Counted from the stretch's first letter, positions 8,027 to 17,842 are shown. The stretch: 38,707 nt of DNA from an uncultured Alistipes sp. (GCA_910587675.1 CAJUMU010000017.1:1-38707); one strand, 5' to 3'. Program-made: numbers and translations. Notes: a model not told the origin generated them from the sequence alone.

Positions 8027-11000
8027 ATGAAGAGAAAAGTACTTTTGTGTATGCTTCTTTGCGGTTTGGTGACGACCCACACGCCGATTCTCGCCAAGAG
8101 GGCGGACAGAACGGCGCGTGCGGAGGTTTCGCAACAAAAGAAGCAGGTTTCAGGGCGCGTCCTTGACGAGAACGGCGAGCCGCTGGCGGGCGCCACGGTA
8201 GCCATTAAGGGTACGACGACAGGAGCCATTACGGGTCCCGACGGACGGTTCACGCCGCTCACGGTGGCGGATAACGACATGCTCGAGGTGTCGTTCGTGG
8301 GTTATGCCGACCAGACTGTTTCGGTCAAGGGCAAGACCGAGATCGAGATCAGGATGGTGCCCAATCAGGAGGCTTTGGACGATGTGGTGGTAGTGGCGTT
8401 CTCGAAGCAGAAGAAGGAGTCGATCGTGGCTTCTATCGAGGCGGTCAACCCCAAGGATCTGAAGGTTCCGTCGAGCAACTTCACCACCGCTCTGGCGGGT
8501 CGTGTGGCGGGACTCATCTCCTACCAGCAGAGCGGCCAGCCCGGGCAGGACAACGCCACCTTCTTCATCCGAGGCGTGACGACGTTCGGTTATGCGCAAA
8601 GCCCGCTCATCCTTCTCGACGGCTTCGAAGTGTCGGCGAACGATCTGGCGCGCGTGGAGCCCGACAACATCGAGTCGTTCTCGATCATGAAGGATGCCAC
8701 GGCAGCCGCGCTGTACGGATCGAAGGGCGCCAACGGCGTTATCTCGGTCACCACCAAGCAGGGTAAGGAGGGTTCGCTCACCGTGTCGTTCCGCCACGAG
8801 TCGAAGTTCTCGACCCCGACGCAGTTGCCCGCGATGGTGGACGGCATATCGTACATGCGGCTCTACAACGAGGCGCAGTACAACGACAACCCCGTTCTGG
8901 CGCCGCGCTACACGGCCCAGAAGATACAGAACACCCTGCTGGGGTTGAATCCGATGGCCTATCCCAATATCGACTGGTACGACGAGATGTTCAAGAACGT
9001 GGCCTACAACCAGCACTACACGCTCAATGCCAGCGGCGGCGGCAAGATGGTGCGCTACTATACGGCCATCAGCTACGACAACGATACCGGCGTGTTGAAG
9101 GAGAACCGCTTGAACAACTTCAAGAACAATATCGACATCAACCGCTTCAACATCTTGGCCAAGGTGAACATCAACCTTACGCGCACCACCCGCGGCGAGG
9201 TGAACATCAACTCGGTGTTCCGCGACTATACGGGTCCGTTCGTCGACGCCGACGACATCTTCGCGAGCGTCATGGCGGGCAACCCCGTCGAGTTCCCGAA
9301 GTTTTACGAGCCCGACGAGAAGTACGCGGGCGTGAAGCACGTGTTGTTCGGTTCGGACGCTTCGAACTCCATGACCAATCCCTATGCGCAGATGGTGAAG
9401 GGTTACAAGGACGGCTTCGAGAGCACCATCACCTCGCAGTTCACGCTGGAGCAGGACCTCGATTTCCTGACCCGCGGACTTATGTTCAAGGGCAAGGCGT
9501 CGATCTCGAATTACAGCTCTTATTCGAGCAAGCGCAATTACGATCCCTATCTCTATTCGCTCGAGTCGTACGACGAGTTCACCGACACTTACGTGCTGGC
9601 GCAGTCGCACGAGGGTACCGAGGTGCTGGGCAATCCCGACACTTCGCGCGACGCCAACGCGCATACCTATTATGAGCTGGGCCTGCACTATAATAACGTG
9701 TTCGGCGAAAAGCACGACGTGGGCGCCGTGGTGATCTACACTCAGGAGGAGGACAAGAACACCAACGGAGGCTCGACGATTCAGGAGACGCTGCCCGCGC
9801 GCAACCAAGGTATCCGCGGCCGTTTCACCTATTCGTTCGACAGCCGTTACATGGCCGAGCTTTCGCTTACCTACAACGGTTCGGAGAAGTTCGACAAATC
9901 GAAGCGTTGGGGTCTGTTCCCCGCCGTGGGCGTGGGTTACATGATCTCGAACGAGAAGTTCTGGGAGCCCGTGAGCAAAGTCCTGCCCAAATTCAAGTTC
10001 AAGTATTCGTGGGGCAAGGTCGGCAACGACAATATCGCCAGCGCGGCCGACCGCTTCTTCTTCCTGTCGGACATCGCTTTCGGCGGCAACGGTTACCGTT
10101 GGGGCAGCACTTTCACCAACCATTACGGCGGCTACACCATCTCGCGTTACGCCAATCCCAACATCCAGTGGGAGATCGCCGAGAAGCAGAACATGGGCGT
10201 CGAGTTCAACCTGTTCGACATCGCCGACGTTCAGGTGGAGTACTTCACCGAGAATCGTTCGAAGATCTACATGGCGCGTCAGGACCTGCCGCCCTCTATG
10301 GGTCTGGCCTCGGGTGTGAGCATTTACGGCAACTTGGGCGAGGTGAAGTCGAGCGGTATCGACGCCTCGGTCGACATCAAGAAATATATCAACAAGGATC
10401 TCTTCGTGACTGGCCGTTTCAACTTCACCTATGCTCACGGCGAGTACAAGGTGGCTTCGGAACCCGCTTACGAGAATACTCCGTGGCGCAGCAAGGTGGG
10501 CTACCCCGTGACGCAGACGTGGGGTTACATCGCCGAGCGTCTGTTCATCGACGCGGCCGACGTGGCCAACTCGCCCACGCAGAGCTTCGGCACCACGCAG
10601 GCGGGCGACATAAAGTATAAGGATATCAACAACGACGGCAAGATCTCGGAGGACGACCTCGTGCCCATAGGATATCCCACCACGCCCGAGATCAATTACG
10701 GATTCGGTTTCTCGGTAGGCTGGAAAGGCTGGGACCTCTCGGCGTTCTTCCAAGGTCAGGACCGCGTGTCGTTCATCATCAATGCGGGCGCGATAGCACC
10801 CTTCACGGGCTACCGCAACGCCATGCAGGCCATCGCCGACGACCACTGGAGCCCCAACAACCCCGTTTCGGACACCTTCTGGCCCCGTCTGTCGGCAGGC
10901 AGCAACGCCAACAACACCCAGACCTCGACATGGTGGCTGCGCAACGGCCGTCTGGTGCGTCTGAAGACTCTGGAGTTCGGTTACTCGATCGAGCACAGCG

Positions 11001-11164
11001 GCATTCTGAAGAAGACGCCGTTCAAGGTGTGCCGCATCTACTTCTCGGGCTCGAACCTGTTCAAGATCTCGAAGTTCGACATGTGGGATCCCGAGATGGG
11101 GCGCAATGGCTTGGCATATCCGCTCCAGCGGGTGTTCAGCATCGGTCTGCAATTAACATTATAA
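8027..11164 (+). CDS. SusC/RagA-type TonB-linked outer membrane transporter
   Basis: 1045 residues. A signal peptide (about 1-24) is followed by a carboxypeptidase-regulatory-like beta-sandwich (about 41-112, starting VSGRVLDENGEPLAGATVAIKGT), a TonB-box region around LDDVVVVAFSKQKK (118-130), a plug domain (about 130-245) ending in the SusC hallmark GSKGANGVISVTTKQGK, and a 22-strand barrel to the terminal aromatic-rich strand FSIGLQLTL. It imports a ligand, usually an oligosaccharide, through the outer membrane with energy from TonB, capped by its SusD partner. It is the first of four genes with short gaps (15 bases to susD). No SusR, hybrid two-component or sigma/anti-sigma gene is adjacent, so its control is not visible here. 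Confidence 0.95.
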   Translation: MKRKVLLCMLLCGLVTTHTPILAKRADRTARAEVSQQKKQVSGRVLDENGEPLAGATVAIKGTTTGAITGPDGRFTPLTVADNDMLEVSFVGYADQTVSVKGKTEIEIRMVPNQEALDDVVVVAFSKQKKESIVASIEAVNPKDLKVPSSNFTTALAGRVAGLISYQQSGQPGQDNATFFIRGVTTFGYAQSPLILLDGFEVSANDLARVEPDNIESFSIMKDATAAALYGSKGANGVISVTTKQGKEGSLTVSFRHESKFSTPTQLPAMVDGISYMRLYNEAQYNDNPVLAPRYTAQKIQNTLLGLNPMAYPNIDWYDEMFKNVAYNQHYTLNASGGGKMVRYYTAISYDNDTGVLKENRLNNFKNNIDINRFNILAKVNINLTRTTRGEVNINSVFRDYTGPFVDADDIFASVMAGNPVEFPKFYEPDEKYAGVKHVLFGSDASNSMTNPYAQMVKGYKDGFESTITSQFTLEQDLDFLTRGLMFKGKASISNYSSYSSKRNYDPYLYSLESYDEFTDTYVLAQSHEGTEVLGNPDTSRDANAHTYYELGLHYNNVFGEKHDVGAVVIYTQEEDKNTNGGSTIQETLPARNQGIRGRFTYSFDSRYMAELSLTYNGSEKFDKSKRWGLFPAVGVGYMISNEKFWEPVSKVLPKFKFKYSWGKVGNDNIASAADRFFFLSDIAFGGNGYRWGSTFTNHYGGYTISRYANPNIQWEIAEKQNMGVEFNLFDIADVQVEYFTENRSKIYMARQDLPPSMGLASGVSIYGNLGEVKSSGIDASVDIKKYINKDLFVTGRFNFTYAHGEYKVASEPAYENTPWRSKVGYPVTQTWGYIAERLFIDAADVANSPTQSFGTTQAGDIKYKDINNDGKISEDDLVPIGYPTTPEINYGFGFSVGWKGWDLSAFFQGQDRVSFIINAGAIAPFTGYRNAMQAIADDHWSPNNPVSDTFWPRLSAGSNANNTQTSTWWLRNGRLVRLKTLEFGYSIEHSGILKKTPFKVCRIYFSGSNLFKISKFDMWDPEMGRNGLAYPLQRVFSIGLQLTL

Positions 11165-11179
11165 AAAACTTACACTCAA

Positions 11180-13147
11180 ATGAAGATACGTAAAATATTT
11201 ATATCGACCTTGCTGGCGCTCGGCCTCACCGCCTGCGGCGACTATCTCGACATAGTGCCCGACAATACGGTCGATCTGGACAGCATATTCGAGACCAAGG
11301 ACAAAGCCTATCACGCGTTGGCCGACGCCTATTCGTTCATGCCCAACTGGGAGGCTTTCCACAACTCGCTCGCGCTCATGGGCGACGAATGGATCGGCCG
11401 TCTCGATTCGGGCGTGGCCAACACGCGCACCTATTGCCGCGGCATCAAGATCATGCGCGGATGGAACAACTCGTCGGACCCCATCATGGGATACTGGGGC
11501 GGTTACGGCGGCGCGAGCAACCTCTATGAGGGAATCCGCAGCTGCAATATATTCCTGAACAGTCTGGGCGAGGATATCCCCAACTTCTCGGTCGAGGAGC
11601 GCGCCGACTGGATCGCGCAGGTGAAGATACTCAAGGCCTACTATCACTTCTATCTGCTTCGCATGTACGGCCCCATAATCATCATGGACGTCAACCTCGA
11701 ACCCAACGATCCCGCGTCGGCCATCCAGCAGCAGCGTCGTCCCGTCGAGGAGTGTTTCCAATATGTGCTGGGCCTCATCGACGAGGTGCTCTACAACGCC
11801 GACGGCACGGAGAAGAACGATCTGTACGAGACTCGCAGCAGCCTCTTTTACGGCCAGATCGACCGCGTGATCGCCAAGGCTCTCAAGGCCAAGATCCTGC
11901 TCTATCGCGCCAGCCCGTTCTTCAACGGCAACAGCGAGTATTACAGCACTTTCCGCAACGAGGCGGGCGAGCACTACTTCCCCCAGACTTACGACAAGGA
12001 GAAGTGGAAGGAGGCTCTCGACGCGCTGGAGATCGCCATCGCCGCAGCGGCCGATCAGGGCAAGAACATATACGAATACAGCGGCCAGCCCAAGTTCTGG
12101 GACGCCGAGGATTACGAGTCGTCGGAAATCATGAAGTATTGCTACAACAACCGCTTCTCGATCAACGATCCGTGGAACAGCGAGCTGGTGTGGGGTTACT
12201 CGAATCTGATGTACACCTCGGCGGGCAGTTTCTCGCACGCCTCGCAGGTTCGCGGCGACGTCGACAACCCGGGCAACGCCTCGTTCTCGTACCAGTGGCT
12301 CGGCTCGACCTACCGCATGACCGAACTCTTCTATTCGAAGAACGGCGTGCCCATCGACGAGGACAAGACTTTCCCCTATGAGCATCGTCACGACGGGGTG
12401 ACCATTCCCGACGACGACTACCACCGAGGCTACATGCAGGCGGGCGAAAAGACCATCCAGCTCCATCTCAACCGCGAGCCGCGCTTCTATGCGTGGGTGG
12501 CCGTCGACCGTTGCGTGTGGCGCACGTTCGATACCCGCCTCAACATGCTGATGCGCAGCGGCGAGTTCCCGGGCGGACGTCAGAGCAACCACGCCACCGA
12601 CTACTATTGGACGGGCATCGCGGTGAAGAAGTACGTGCACCCCGAGTCGAAGAACGGCGCATGGCAGCGCGTGGTGAATTTCCCCTATCCGCTCATCCGT
12701 ATGGCCGATCTCTATCTGTCGTACGCCGAGGCCTACAACGAGTATTACGGTCCCGACCAGAAGGCTTACGACAAGATCAACGCCGTGCGTCGCCGCGCGG
12801 GTCTGCGCGACGTCGAGGATGTGTGGAACGACTCGTCGATCGTGAGCGAGGTGGGCAAGCACCGCACGCAGGACGGTCTGCGCGACATCATCCACACCGA
12901 GCGTATGATCGAGCTCTCGTACGAGGGACAGCGTTACTGGGACATCTGCCGCTGGAAGCGCGCCGAGGAGTTCTTCACCACCCCCATTCAGGGCTGGTAC
13001 GCTCCCGACGGCAGCACCTTCGACGACTTCTTCGTGCTCACCACATGGCAGCAGCGCGAGTGGACGACCCCCAAGAGCTATCTGCACCCGATCCCCGACG
13101 GCGAGATCAACAAGAACCCCAAGGTGGACCAGAACCCGGGCTATTAA
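11180..13147 (+). CDS. SusD/RagB family surface glycan-binding lipoprotein
   Basis: 655 residues. The signal MKIRKIFISTLLALGLTACGDYLD carries the lipobox LTAC, with Cys19 as the lipidation site. The mature start DYLDIVPDNTVDLDSIFETKDKAYHALADAYSFMP is typical of SusD proteins, followed by the TPR-like helical core and the C-terminal RagB/SusD region (AEAYNEYYGPDQKAYDKINAVRRRAGL, HTERMIELSYEGQRYWDICRWKRAEEFF). It lies on the outer leaflet as a lid over the SusC barrel and helps capture the ligand. It is longer than the usual 500-580 residues, as often seen in SusD proteins paired with DUF5000 lipoproteins. The ligand is unknown. Confidence 0.95.
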   Translation: MKIRKIFISTLLALGLTACGDYLDIVPDNTVDLDSIFETKDKAYHALADAYSFMPNWEAFHNSLALMGDEWIGRLDSGVANTRTYCRGIKIMRGWNNSSDPIMGYWGGYGGASNLYEGIRSCNIFLNSLGEDIPNFSVEERADWIAQVKILKAYYHFYLLRMYGPIIIMDVNLEPNDPASAIQQQRRPVEECFQYVLGLIDEVLYNADGTEKNDLYETRSSLFYGQIDRVIAKALKAKILLYRASPFFNGNSEYYSTFRNEAGEHYFPQTYDKEKWKEALDALEIAIAAAADQGKNIYEYSGQPKFWDAEDYESSEIMKYCYNNRFSINDPWNSELVWGYSNLMYTSAGSFSHASQVRGDVDNPGNASFSYQWLGSTYRMTELFYSKNGVPIDEDKTFPYEHRHDGVTIPDDDYHRGYMQAGEKTIQLHLNREPRFYAWVAVDRCVWRTFDTRLNMLMRSGEFPGGRQSNHATDYYWTGIAVKKYVHPESKNGAWQRVVNFPYPLIRMADLYLSYAEAYNEYYGPDQKAYDKINAVRRRAGLRDVEDVWNDSSIVSEVGKHRTQDGLRDIIHTERMIELSYEGQRYWDICRWKRAEEFFTTPIQGWYAPDGSTFDDFFVLTTWQQREWTTPKSYLHPIPDGEINKNPKVDQNPGY

Positions 13148-13177
13148 TATGTTTAACGTAAAATTTTACGACAGATC

Positions 13178-14449
13178 ATGAAACTCAAATATAACATAAT
13201 ACTCATGACGCTCGCGTGCTTCGTCTGGGCGGTCGGCTGCAAGACGGAGAGCGACACGGCTCGCGACACTCAGGCGCCCGGGCCGTTGAGCAACGTGACC
13301 TTCACGCCGCTTAACGGCGGAGGTTACTTCAAGTATACCATCCCCGCCGACGAGGATTACCTCTATGCCCGCGCCGAATACTCGACCGACTCGGGCGAGA
13401 CGATATCGAAGACCAGTTCGGTGTATGCCGACAGCCTCGTTATCGAGGGTCTCGGCTCGATCAAGGAGTACGACGTGAAGCTGTTCGCGGTGGACCGCTA
13501 TTCCAACGAGTCGGAGCCCGTGACCGTGACGATCACCCCGCTGGAACCTGCCGTCACGGCATCGCTGGCGTCGCTCGACATCTATGCGGGCTTCTCGTCG
13601 GTGGTGGTCACTATGGAGAATCCGCAGGAGACGCCGATCGACATATACGTGACCCTGAAGGGCAACGGATCGGAGGCTTTGAAGGTATACACCTCCAACA
13701 AGGCCGAGGAGCGCATCTTCATTCAAGGTCTGGACGCCGTGCCTTACGAGGTGTCGGCGTACATAAAGGATAACTACGGCAACTGCACCGAGTCGAAGAG
13801 CTTCGGATCGATAACCCCCTTGACCGACTACAAGTTGGACAAGAAGTCGTTCTCGTTCCTGCGCGACCAGCTTCTGTACGGCGACCGATGGGATTACACC
13901 GAAAGCTCGTGGGAAAAGCAGACTCCCAAGGAGGAGTGGAAAGAGCTCTATACGCAAGACAGCATGAAGAACGCCAAGGAGTCGCGTTTCGAGGGCCATA
14001 TAAACAAGTTCTGGGACGACATGACCGACGACGATCCCAACTATTCGCTCAACTATTTCCATTCGGGAACGAGCTATCCCTTCTCGTACTTCATCGATTT
14101 GGGCCGCGAAGTGCAGATAAGCCGCATGCGACTGTTCATGCGTAATCTCAACGCATGGGGCACATATACGGTGAAGACCTGCGAGATATGGATCAGCAAC
14201 GACCAAACCCCCGAGGACGGTATTCTGGACGACTGGGAGTACGTCGGCACCTACACCATCAACAAACCCGCGAGCGACAGCGAAACGGCCCTCGAATTCA
14301 AGGAGGGTTCGGAGTTTTGGATCTATCCCGAGAACCCGACCTTCACCCGTCCGTTCCGCTATCTGCGCTACAAGGCGGTCAAGGATTGGAACAACGGTTC
14401 GGTCGGCTGCATGTCGGAGATCACTCTTTACGGACAGGATGTAAAATAA
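13178..14449 (+). CDS. DUF4959/DUF5126/DUF5000 surface lipoprotein
   Basis: 423 residues with a lipoprotein signal (lipobox AVGC, Cys21). The order looks like DUF4959, a fibronectin-like module (about 30-125, APGPLSNVTFTPLNGGG), then DUF5126 (about 126-225), then DUF5000 (about 240-423), a discoidin-like beta-sandwich starting near SFSFLRDQLLYGDRWDYTESSW and ending in RPFRYLRYKAVKDWNNGSVGCMSEITLYG. Such proteins follow SusD in many Bacteroidetes uptake loci and are thought to bind glycan at the cell surface. The gene starts 30 bases after susD and is followed after 18 bases by the DUF4998 gene, which supports one operon. The ligand is not predictable from sequence. Confidence 0.85.
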   Translation: MKLKYNIILMTLACFVWAVGCKTESDTARDTQAPGPLSNVTFTPLNGGGYFKYTIPADEDYLYARAEYSTDSGETISKTSSVYADSLVIEGLGSIKEYDVKLFAVDRYSNESEPVTVTITPLEPAVTASLASLDIYAGFSSVVVTMENPQETPIDIYVTLKGNGSEALKVYTSNKAEERIFIQGLDAVPYEVSAYIKDNYGNCTESKSFGSITPLTDYKLDKKSFSFLRDQLLYGDRWDYTESSWEKQTPKEEWKELYTQDSMKNAKESRFEGHINKFWDDMTDDDPNYSLNYFHSGTSYPFSYFIDLGREVQISRMRLFMRNLNAWGTYTVKTCEIWISNDQTPEDGILDDWEYVGTYTINKPASDSETALEFKEGSEFWIYPENPTFTRPFRYLRYKAVKDWNNGSVGCMSEITLYGQDVK

Positions 14450-14467
14450 CGATAAAAACGGATTATT

Positions 14468-15220
14468 ATGAAATCTAACATATTAGGAACGCTTCTGGCT
14501 GCGACCGTCGCCCTCGGCGGATTGGCCGCGTGCGACAACATGGATGCGCTCTACACCCAATACATGCAGGAACAGACCTATTCGGGCAAGATCTCGAATC
14601 TGCAAGGGCAGTCGGGTACGGGCCGCGTAGTGCTCACATGGACCAATCCCGAGGATCAGATATCGAAGAAGATAAAGATCGTGTACGGCGACGACAAGCA
14701 GGAGAAGATTTACGAAACGTTGGTCGACGAGGCTTCGATCGACGGCCTCACGGCTTCGGCATACCAGTTCACCGTCTATACGATGGACGCGTTCGGCAAT
14801 CTGTCGGTGCCCGTGTCGATCAGCAAGACGCTCTACACGCAGTCGCATATCAACGGCATGGAGCCTCCGCGCTGCCTCCTCGCCAAGCAGGAGGACGGCA
14901 CCTACACGCTGACGTTCTCGGGTTTGTGCAACTCGATGATGATGTTCGGCGGCGAGCTGAAATACACCATTCGCGGCGGAGGGTACACCCACAGCGACAT
15001 CTACACCGAGACCATCGCCGCCAACGCTCTGACGAGCACGTTCATCTCGAAGTCGTTCGAGGGGCTGGAGCTTGTCGAAGGCGAGACCTACGAGGTGGAG
15101 TACGAGTTGGCAGTGTATCCTGCCAACATGAGCAGCATCGGCACCAACAACACCTACTCTTTCTCGGACAAGTCGATCGATCTTATGACCATATCGAAAA
15201 CGGTTACCTTGAGCATCTGA
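14468..15220 (+). CDS. DUF4998 domain lipoprotein
   Basis: 250 residues. The signal ends in the lipobox LAAC (Cys22). The segment from residue 38, YSGKISNLQGQSGTGRVVLTW, is the DUF4998 start, a fibronectin-like fold that continues to about residue 120. The C-terminal half is beta-rich and not assigned. DUF4998 proteins occur next to DUF5000 lipoproteins in SusC/SusD loci and probably take part in surface glycan binding. It is the last gene of the operon: a strong hairpin with a TTCG loop follows at 15248-15279. No glycosidase is encoded in the operon, so degradation of the ligand must rely on enzymes elsewhere, possibly including the DUF4038 enzyme at 1762-3183. Confidence 0.8.
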   Translation: MKSNILGTLLAATVALGGLAACDNMDALYTQYMQEQTYSGKISNLQGQSGTGRVVLTWTNPEDQISKKIKIVYGDDKQEKIYETLVDEASIDGLTASAYQFTVYTMDAFGNLSVPVSISKTLYTQSHINGMEPPRCLLAKQEDGTYTLTFSGLCNSMMMFGGELKYTIRGGGYTHSDIYTETIAANALTSTFISKSFEGLELVEGETYEVEYELAVYPANMSSIGTNNTYSFSDKSIDLMTISKTVTLSI

Positions 15221-15247
15221 TGCAGGGTGTGACCGAGGTTTATTGGA

Positions 15248-15279
15248 ACGGGGAGCGCGACTTCGGTTGCGCTCCCCGT
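15248..15279. terminator. Strong UUCG-capped hairpin ending the SusC operon
   Basis: ACGGGGAGCGC-GAC pairs with GTT-GCGCTCCCCGT around a TTCG tetraloop, 28 bases after the DUF4998 stop. The downstream tract (ATTATAAG) is only weakly U-rich. It lies between convergent genes, so it may serve both strands. Confidence 0.7.
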
Positions 15280-15323
15280 ATTATAAGAGGGTGAACATCG
15301 CGGCGCGATGTCGGAGTTTCGAA

Positions 15324-16727
15324 TTACTTCGCCTCGCGGGCCAGCTCCAGAGCCTTGGTGGTGGTGTAGTACTTCGACTTCATCTGCGACACCTCCCAAT
15401 CGGGAATCTTGCCGTCGATCAAATACTTCAAATACACCTTCATCACCGAGCTGAAACGCATTTCGTGCGTCTTGACCAACGCGGCGGGGATTACCACGCG
15501 CCACTCCTTGTCGCCCGACGGCTCGATATCCAAATCGGGGTAACGGTCGGCCACCGATTCCAACGCCGCGCGCAACTCGGCTTCGAAAGCCGCCGTGTCG
15601 TCGCCCTTGCAGCGAACGTAAAGCATCGGCTTGTAACCCTGCTCGGCGCCCTGACGGATCGAAACGTCGGCCTTGGTGCCCTTCACCACCGAGTAGTGGG
15701 TGTCTCCCGTACCCTCGTTGTCCACCTCGGCCATGAAGTTCCACACCACGCTCACGCGCGCGTTGACGCCGTTGAGCTTGTAGTTCATCTCGCCGTTGGA
15801 GTATACGTTCAACGTGTCGTCCACTATGTACTTTTTTAGGAAATCGGGATACTGCTCCTTGCCCGACACTAAACGATACTTGTCGAGCGGAATCTTCGTC
15901 GCCCAGCGTCTGGCCGAGGTGAATTCCACCTGTGACGCGTAGTCGATCGGCTGCTCGGGCAGCACGGTGCACTGCACCAGATCGACGAGGTGGGTCGTGA
16001 CGTCCACTATGCCCTCGCCCTGCTGCTCGATGTCGAAATACCACTCGGGGCGGGTGAGCGGCTGCCCCGAAACATATTTGAAGAAGTGGTGCACGCTCTC
16101 CTTGGTGATGGCGGGATCCTCGGGCGTGCCCTTCTCCATTTGGCCGAAGAGCGAGGGAATGCCCACCAATACGCGCTGCAACTCGTTGTTGATCTCCGAA
16201 CGTTCGGTCATGATGTCGTACACCAGCACCCCGTCGGCGGCCGCCTTGTCCAGCGTGCGCTCCAGCTGCGCGAAACGCTTGCCGTCGATGGCCATCGGCT
16301 TGTCCGACAGCACGTTTATGCCCGCTTCGACGGCTGCTTCGACGTATCCCGTCTTCTTGCCGTTATTGCCCGCCAGCACGACGACGTTGCCGCTGCGGTC
16401 GTCGATCATCCTTTGCAGGAAATCGTCGTCCGCGTACACCTGTTCGTCCCACGAGGTGGGATCCTCGGCGCGGCCGTTGTAGATCGCCACGCGGTCGAGG
16501 TGCATCTTCACGTCGTCGCCCTCGGGAGCATACACCCGCACCGTGGGGGCGACCTGATCGTACATGTACATCTGTACCAACGCCGCATGGAAATGTCCCG
16601 GGTCGAGGGTCATGAGTTTCACTTCGCCCCGACTCCCGTCGAAAGCCTTCTTCGCGGGCGTGCCGTGGCCGCACCCCGCAAACGCCGCGACCGCGCAGGC
16701 CGCCGCGATAACAATCGGTTTTTTCAT
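15324..16727 (-). CDS. Gfo/Idh/MocA-like oxidoreductase, lipoprotein form
   Basis: 467 residues. The N-terminus MKKPIVIAAACAVAAFAGCGHG is a lipoprotein signal (lipobox FAGC, Cys19), so the protein should be exported and lipid anchored. The core resembles Gfo/Idh/MocA sugar dehydrogenases: VVVLAGNNGKKTGYVEAAVEAGINVLSDKPMAI carries the family's KP motif as DKP. The first strand reads VKLMTLDPGHFHAALVQ and lacks a classical GxGxxG, which is seen in the subfamily with the PF16490-type C-terminal domain. An HHFFKYVSGQ...RPEWYFDIEQQGEGIVDVTTHLVD segment probably lines the substrate pocket. It may oxidise sugars or glycosides, but cofactor supply outside the cytoplasm is a problem. It starts 83 bases after thiL. 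Confidence 0.75.
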   Translation of the reverse strand: MKKPIVIAAACAVAAFAGCGHGTPAKKAFDGSRGEVKLMTLDPGHFHAALVQMYMYDQVAPTVRVYAPEGDDVKMHLDRVAIYNGRAEDPTSWDEQVYADDDFLQRMIDDRSGNVVVLAGNNGKKTGYVEAAVEAGINVLSDKPMAIDGKRFAQLERTLDKAAADGVLVYDIMTERSEINNELQRVLVGIPSLFGQMEKGTPEDPAITKESVHHFFKYVSGQPLTRPEWYFDIEQQGEGIVDVTTHLVDLVQCTVLPEQPIDYASQVEFTSARRWATKIPLDKYRLVSGKEQYPDFLKKYIVDDTLNVYSNGEMNYKLNGVNARVSVVWNFMAEVDNEGTGDTHYSVVKGTKADVSIRQGAEQGYKPMLYVRCKGDDTAAFEAELRAALESVADRYPDLDIEPSGDKEWRVVIPAALVKTHEMRFSSVMKVYLKYLIDGKIPDWEVSQMKSKYYTTTKALELAREAK

Positions 16728-16810
16728 GTCGAAATCAATATTTTAAGTAAATAGGTCTTTCGTCTGAATCTTATTCGGGTGTCGGCCGCAGTTGCCGCCG
16801 AATATGAATT

Positions 16811-17842
16811 TTACTCTTTGAATCCCTGCGCGCGCAGCTTTATGTCGCTGCCGTCGGGGGTTACGAGGTAGGCTCCCGTCGATTCGCGGGTGATGTGTCC
16901 CACCACGTCGACCAGTCCCAAGCGCATTACCTGTTCCTGCATGGCCAGCGGCACGGTGAACATCAATTCGTAATCCTCGCCGCCGTTGAGCGCGGCCACC
17001 ACGGGGTCCGCGTGCATCTCCTCGGCCAGAGCCGTGGTCTGCTTGGCGATGGGGATGCGGTCGAGATATATCCTCGCGCCGCACTTCGAAGCCTTGCAGA
17101 TCTGCAACACCTCGCTCGCCAGACCGTCCGAAATATCGATCATCGACGTCGGCACGATCTTCTCTTCGGCCAACGCTTCGATTATGTCCTTGCGGGCGCG
17201 CGGCTTCAGATAGCGTTGCAACAGATATTCGTGACCCGCGAATTGCGGCTCGGGGTTCTCGACATCGGCCAATACCCGCTTTTCACGCTCCAGCAGCTGC
17301 AATCCCATGTAGGCCGCGCCGAGGTTGCCCGTGATGCAGATCAGGTCGTTGAATTGCGCGCCGCCGCGGTACGATATGGCCTTGCGTCGGGCGCGGCCTA
17401 TCGTCGTGATGCCTATCGTAAGCCCCGTCATCGAGGCGCGCGTGTCGCCGCCCGCCAGATCGATTCCCAACTCCTTGCAGGCGAATTCGATCCCTTCGTA
17501 CAGATCTTTCAACGCCTCGACCGACATTTTCGACGACACGCCGAGCGAAATCATGATCTGCTCAGGCAATGCGTTCATGGCGAGAATGTCGCTCGCGCCG
17601 ACCGTTACAGCCTTGTAACCCAGATGTTTGAGCGGGAAATACGTAAGGTCGAAATCCACGCCCTCCAACAGAGCGTCGGTCGATACGACGATCGCGTCGT
17701 TGCGTCCCGCAGCTATCACCGCGGCGTCGTCGCCCACGCCTTTCAGCGTCGATTCGTTGTCGGCGGCGGCGCTGCGCGTCAGGCAGTCGATGAGTCCGAA
17801 CTCCCCGAGTTCGGCTATTTCGGTTCTTTTCTTGTCGTGCAT
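16811..17842 (-). CDS. thiL: Thiamine-monophosphate kinase
   Basis: 343 residues. ThiL phosphorylates thiamine monophosphate to the active cofactor thiamine diphosphate using ATP in the cytosol. Motifs seen: GVGDDAAVIAAG (about 35-46) in the N-terminal ATP/Mg-binding part, a DLAGGDTRAS segment, DISDGLASEVLQIC, and NGGEDYELMFTVP, all diagnostic of ThiL in the AIRS/PurM-like fold. The start at 17842 is preferred over an in-frame ATG at 17890, since a consensus promoter (17860-17890) places the transcript start only some 10 bases before 17842. This short leader also leaves no room for a TPP riboswitch. The secreted oxidoreductase gene follows after 83 bases and may be cotranscribed. Confidence 0.93.
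   Translation of the reverse strand: MHDKKRTEIAELGEFGLIDCLTRSAAADNESTLKGVGDDAAVIAAGRNDAIVVSTDALLEGVDFDLTYFPLKHLGYKAVTVGASDILAMNALPEQIMISLGVSSKMSVEALKDLYEGIEFACKELGIDLAGGDTRASMTGLTIGITTIGRARRKAISYRGGAQFNDLICITGNLGAAYMGLQLLEREKRVLADVENPEPQFAGHEYLLQRYLKPRARKDIIEALAEEKIVPTSMIDISDGLASEVLQICKASKCGARIYLDRIPIAKQTTALAEEMHADPVVAALNGGEDYELMFTVPLAMQEQVMRLGLVDVVGHITRESTGAYLVTPDGSDIKLRAQGFKE

Noticed and set aside
8150..11152. A 1000-codon open frame on the minus strand opposite the SusC gene
   Set aside because: It is antisense to a complete SusC protein with all family features; its composition (Val, Arg, His, Leu-rich without domains) is the usual shadow of GC-biased codons.
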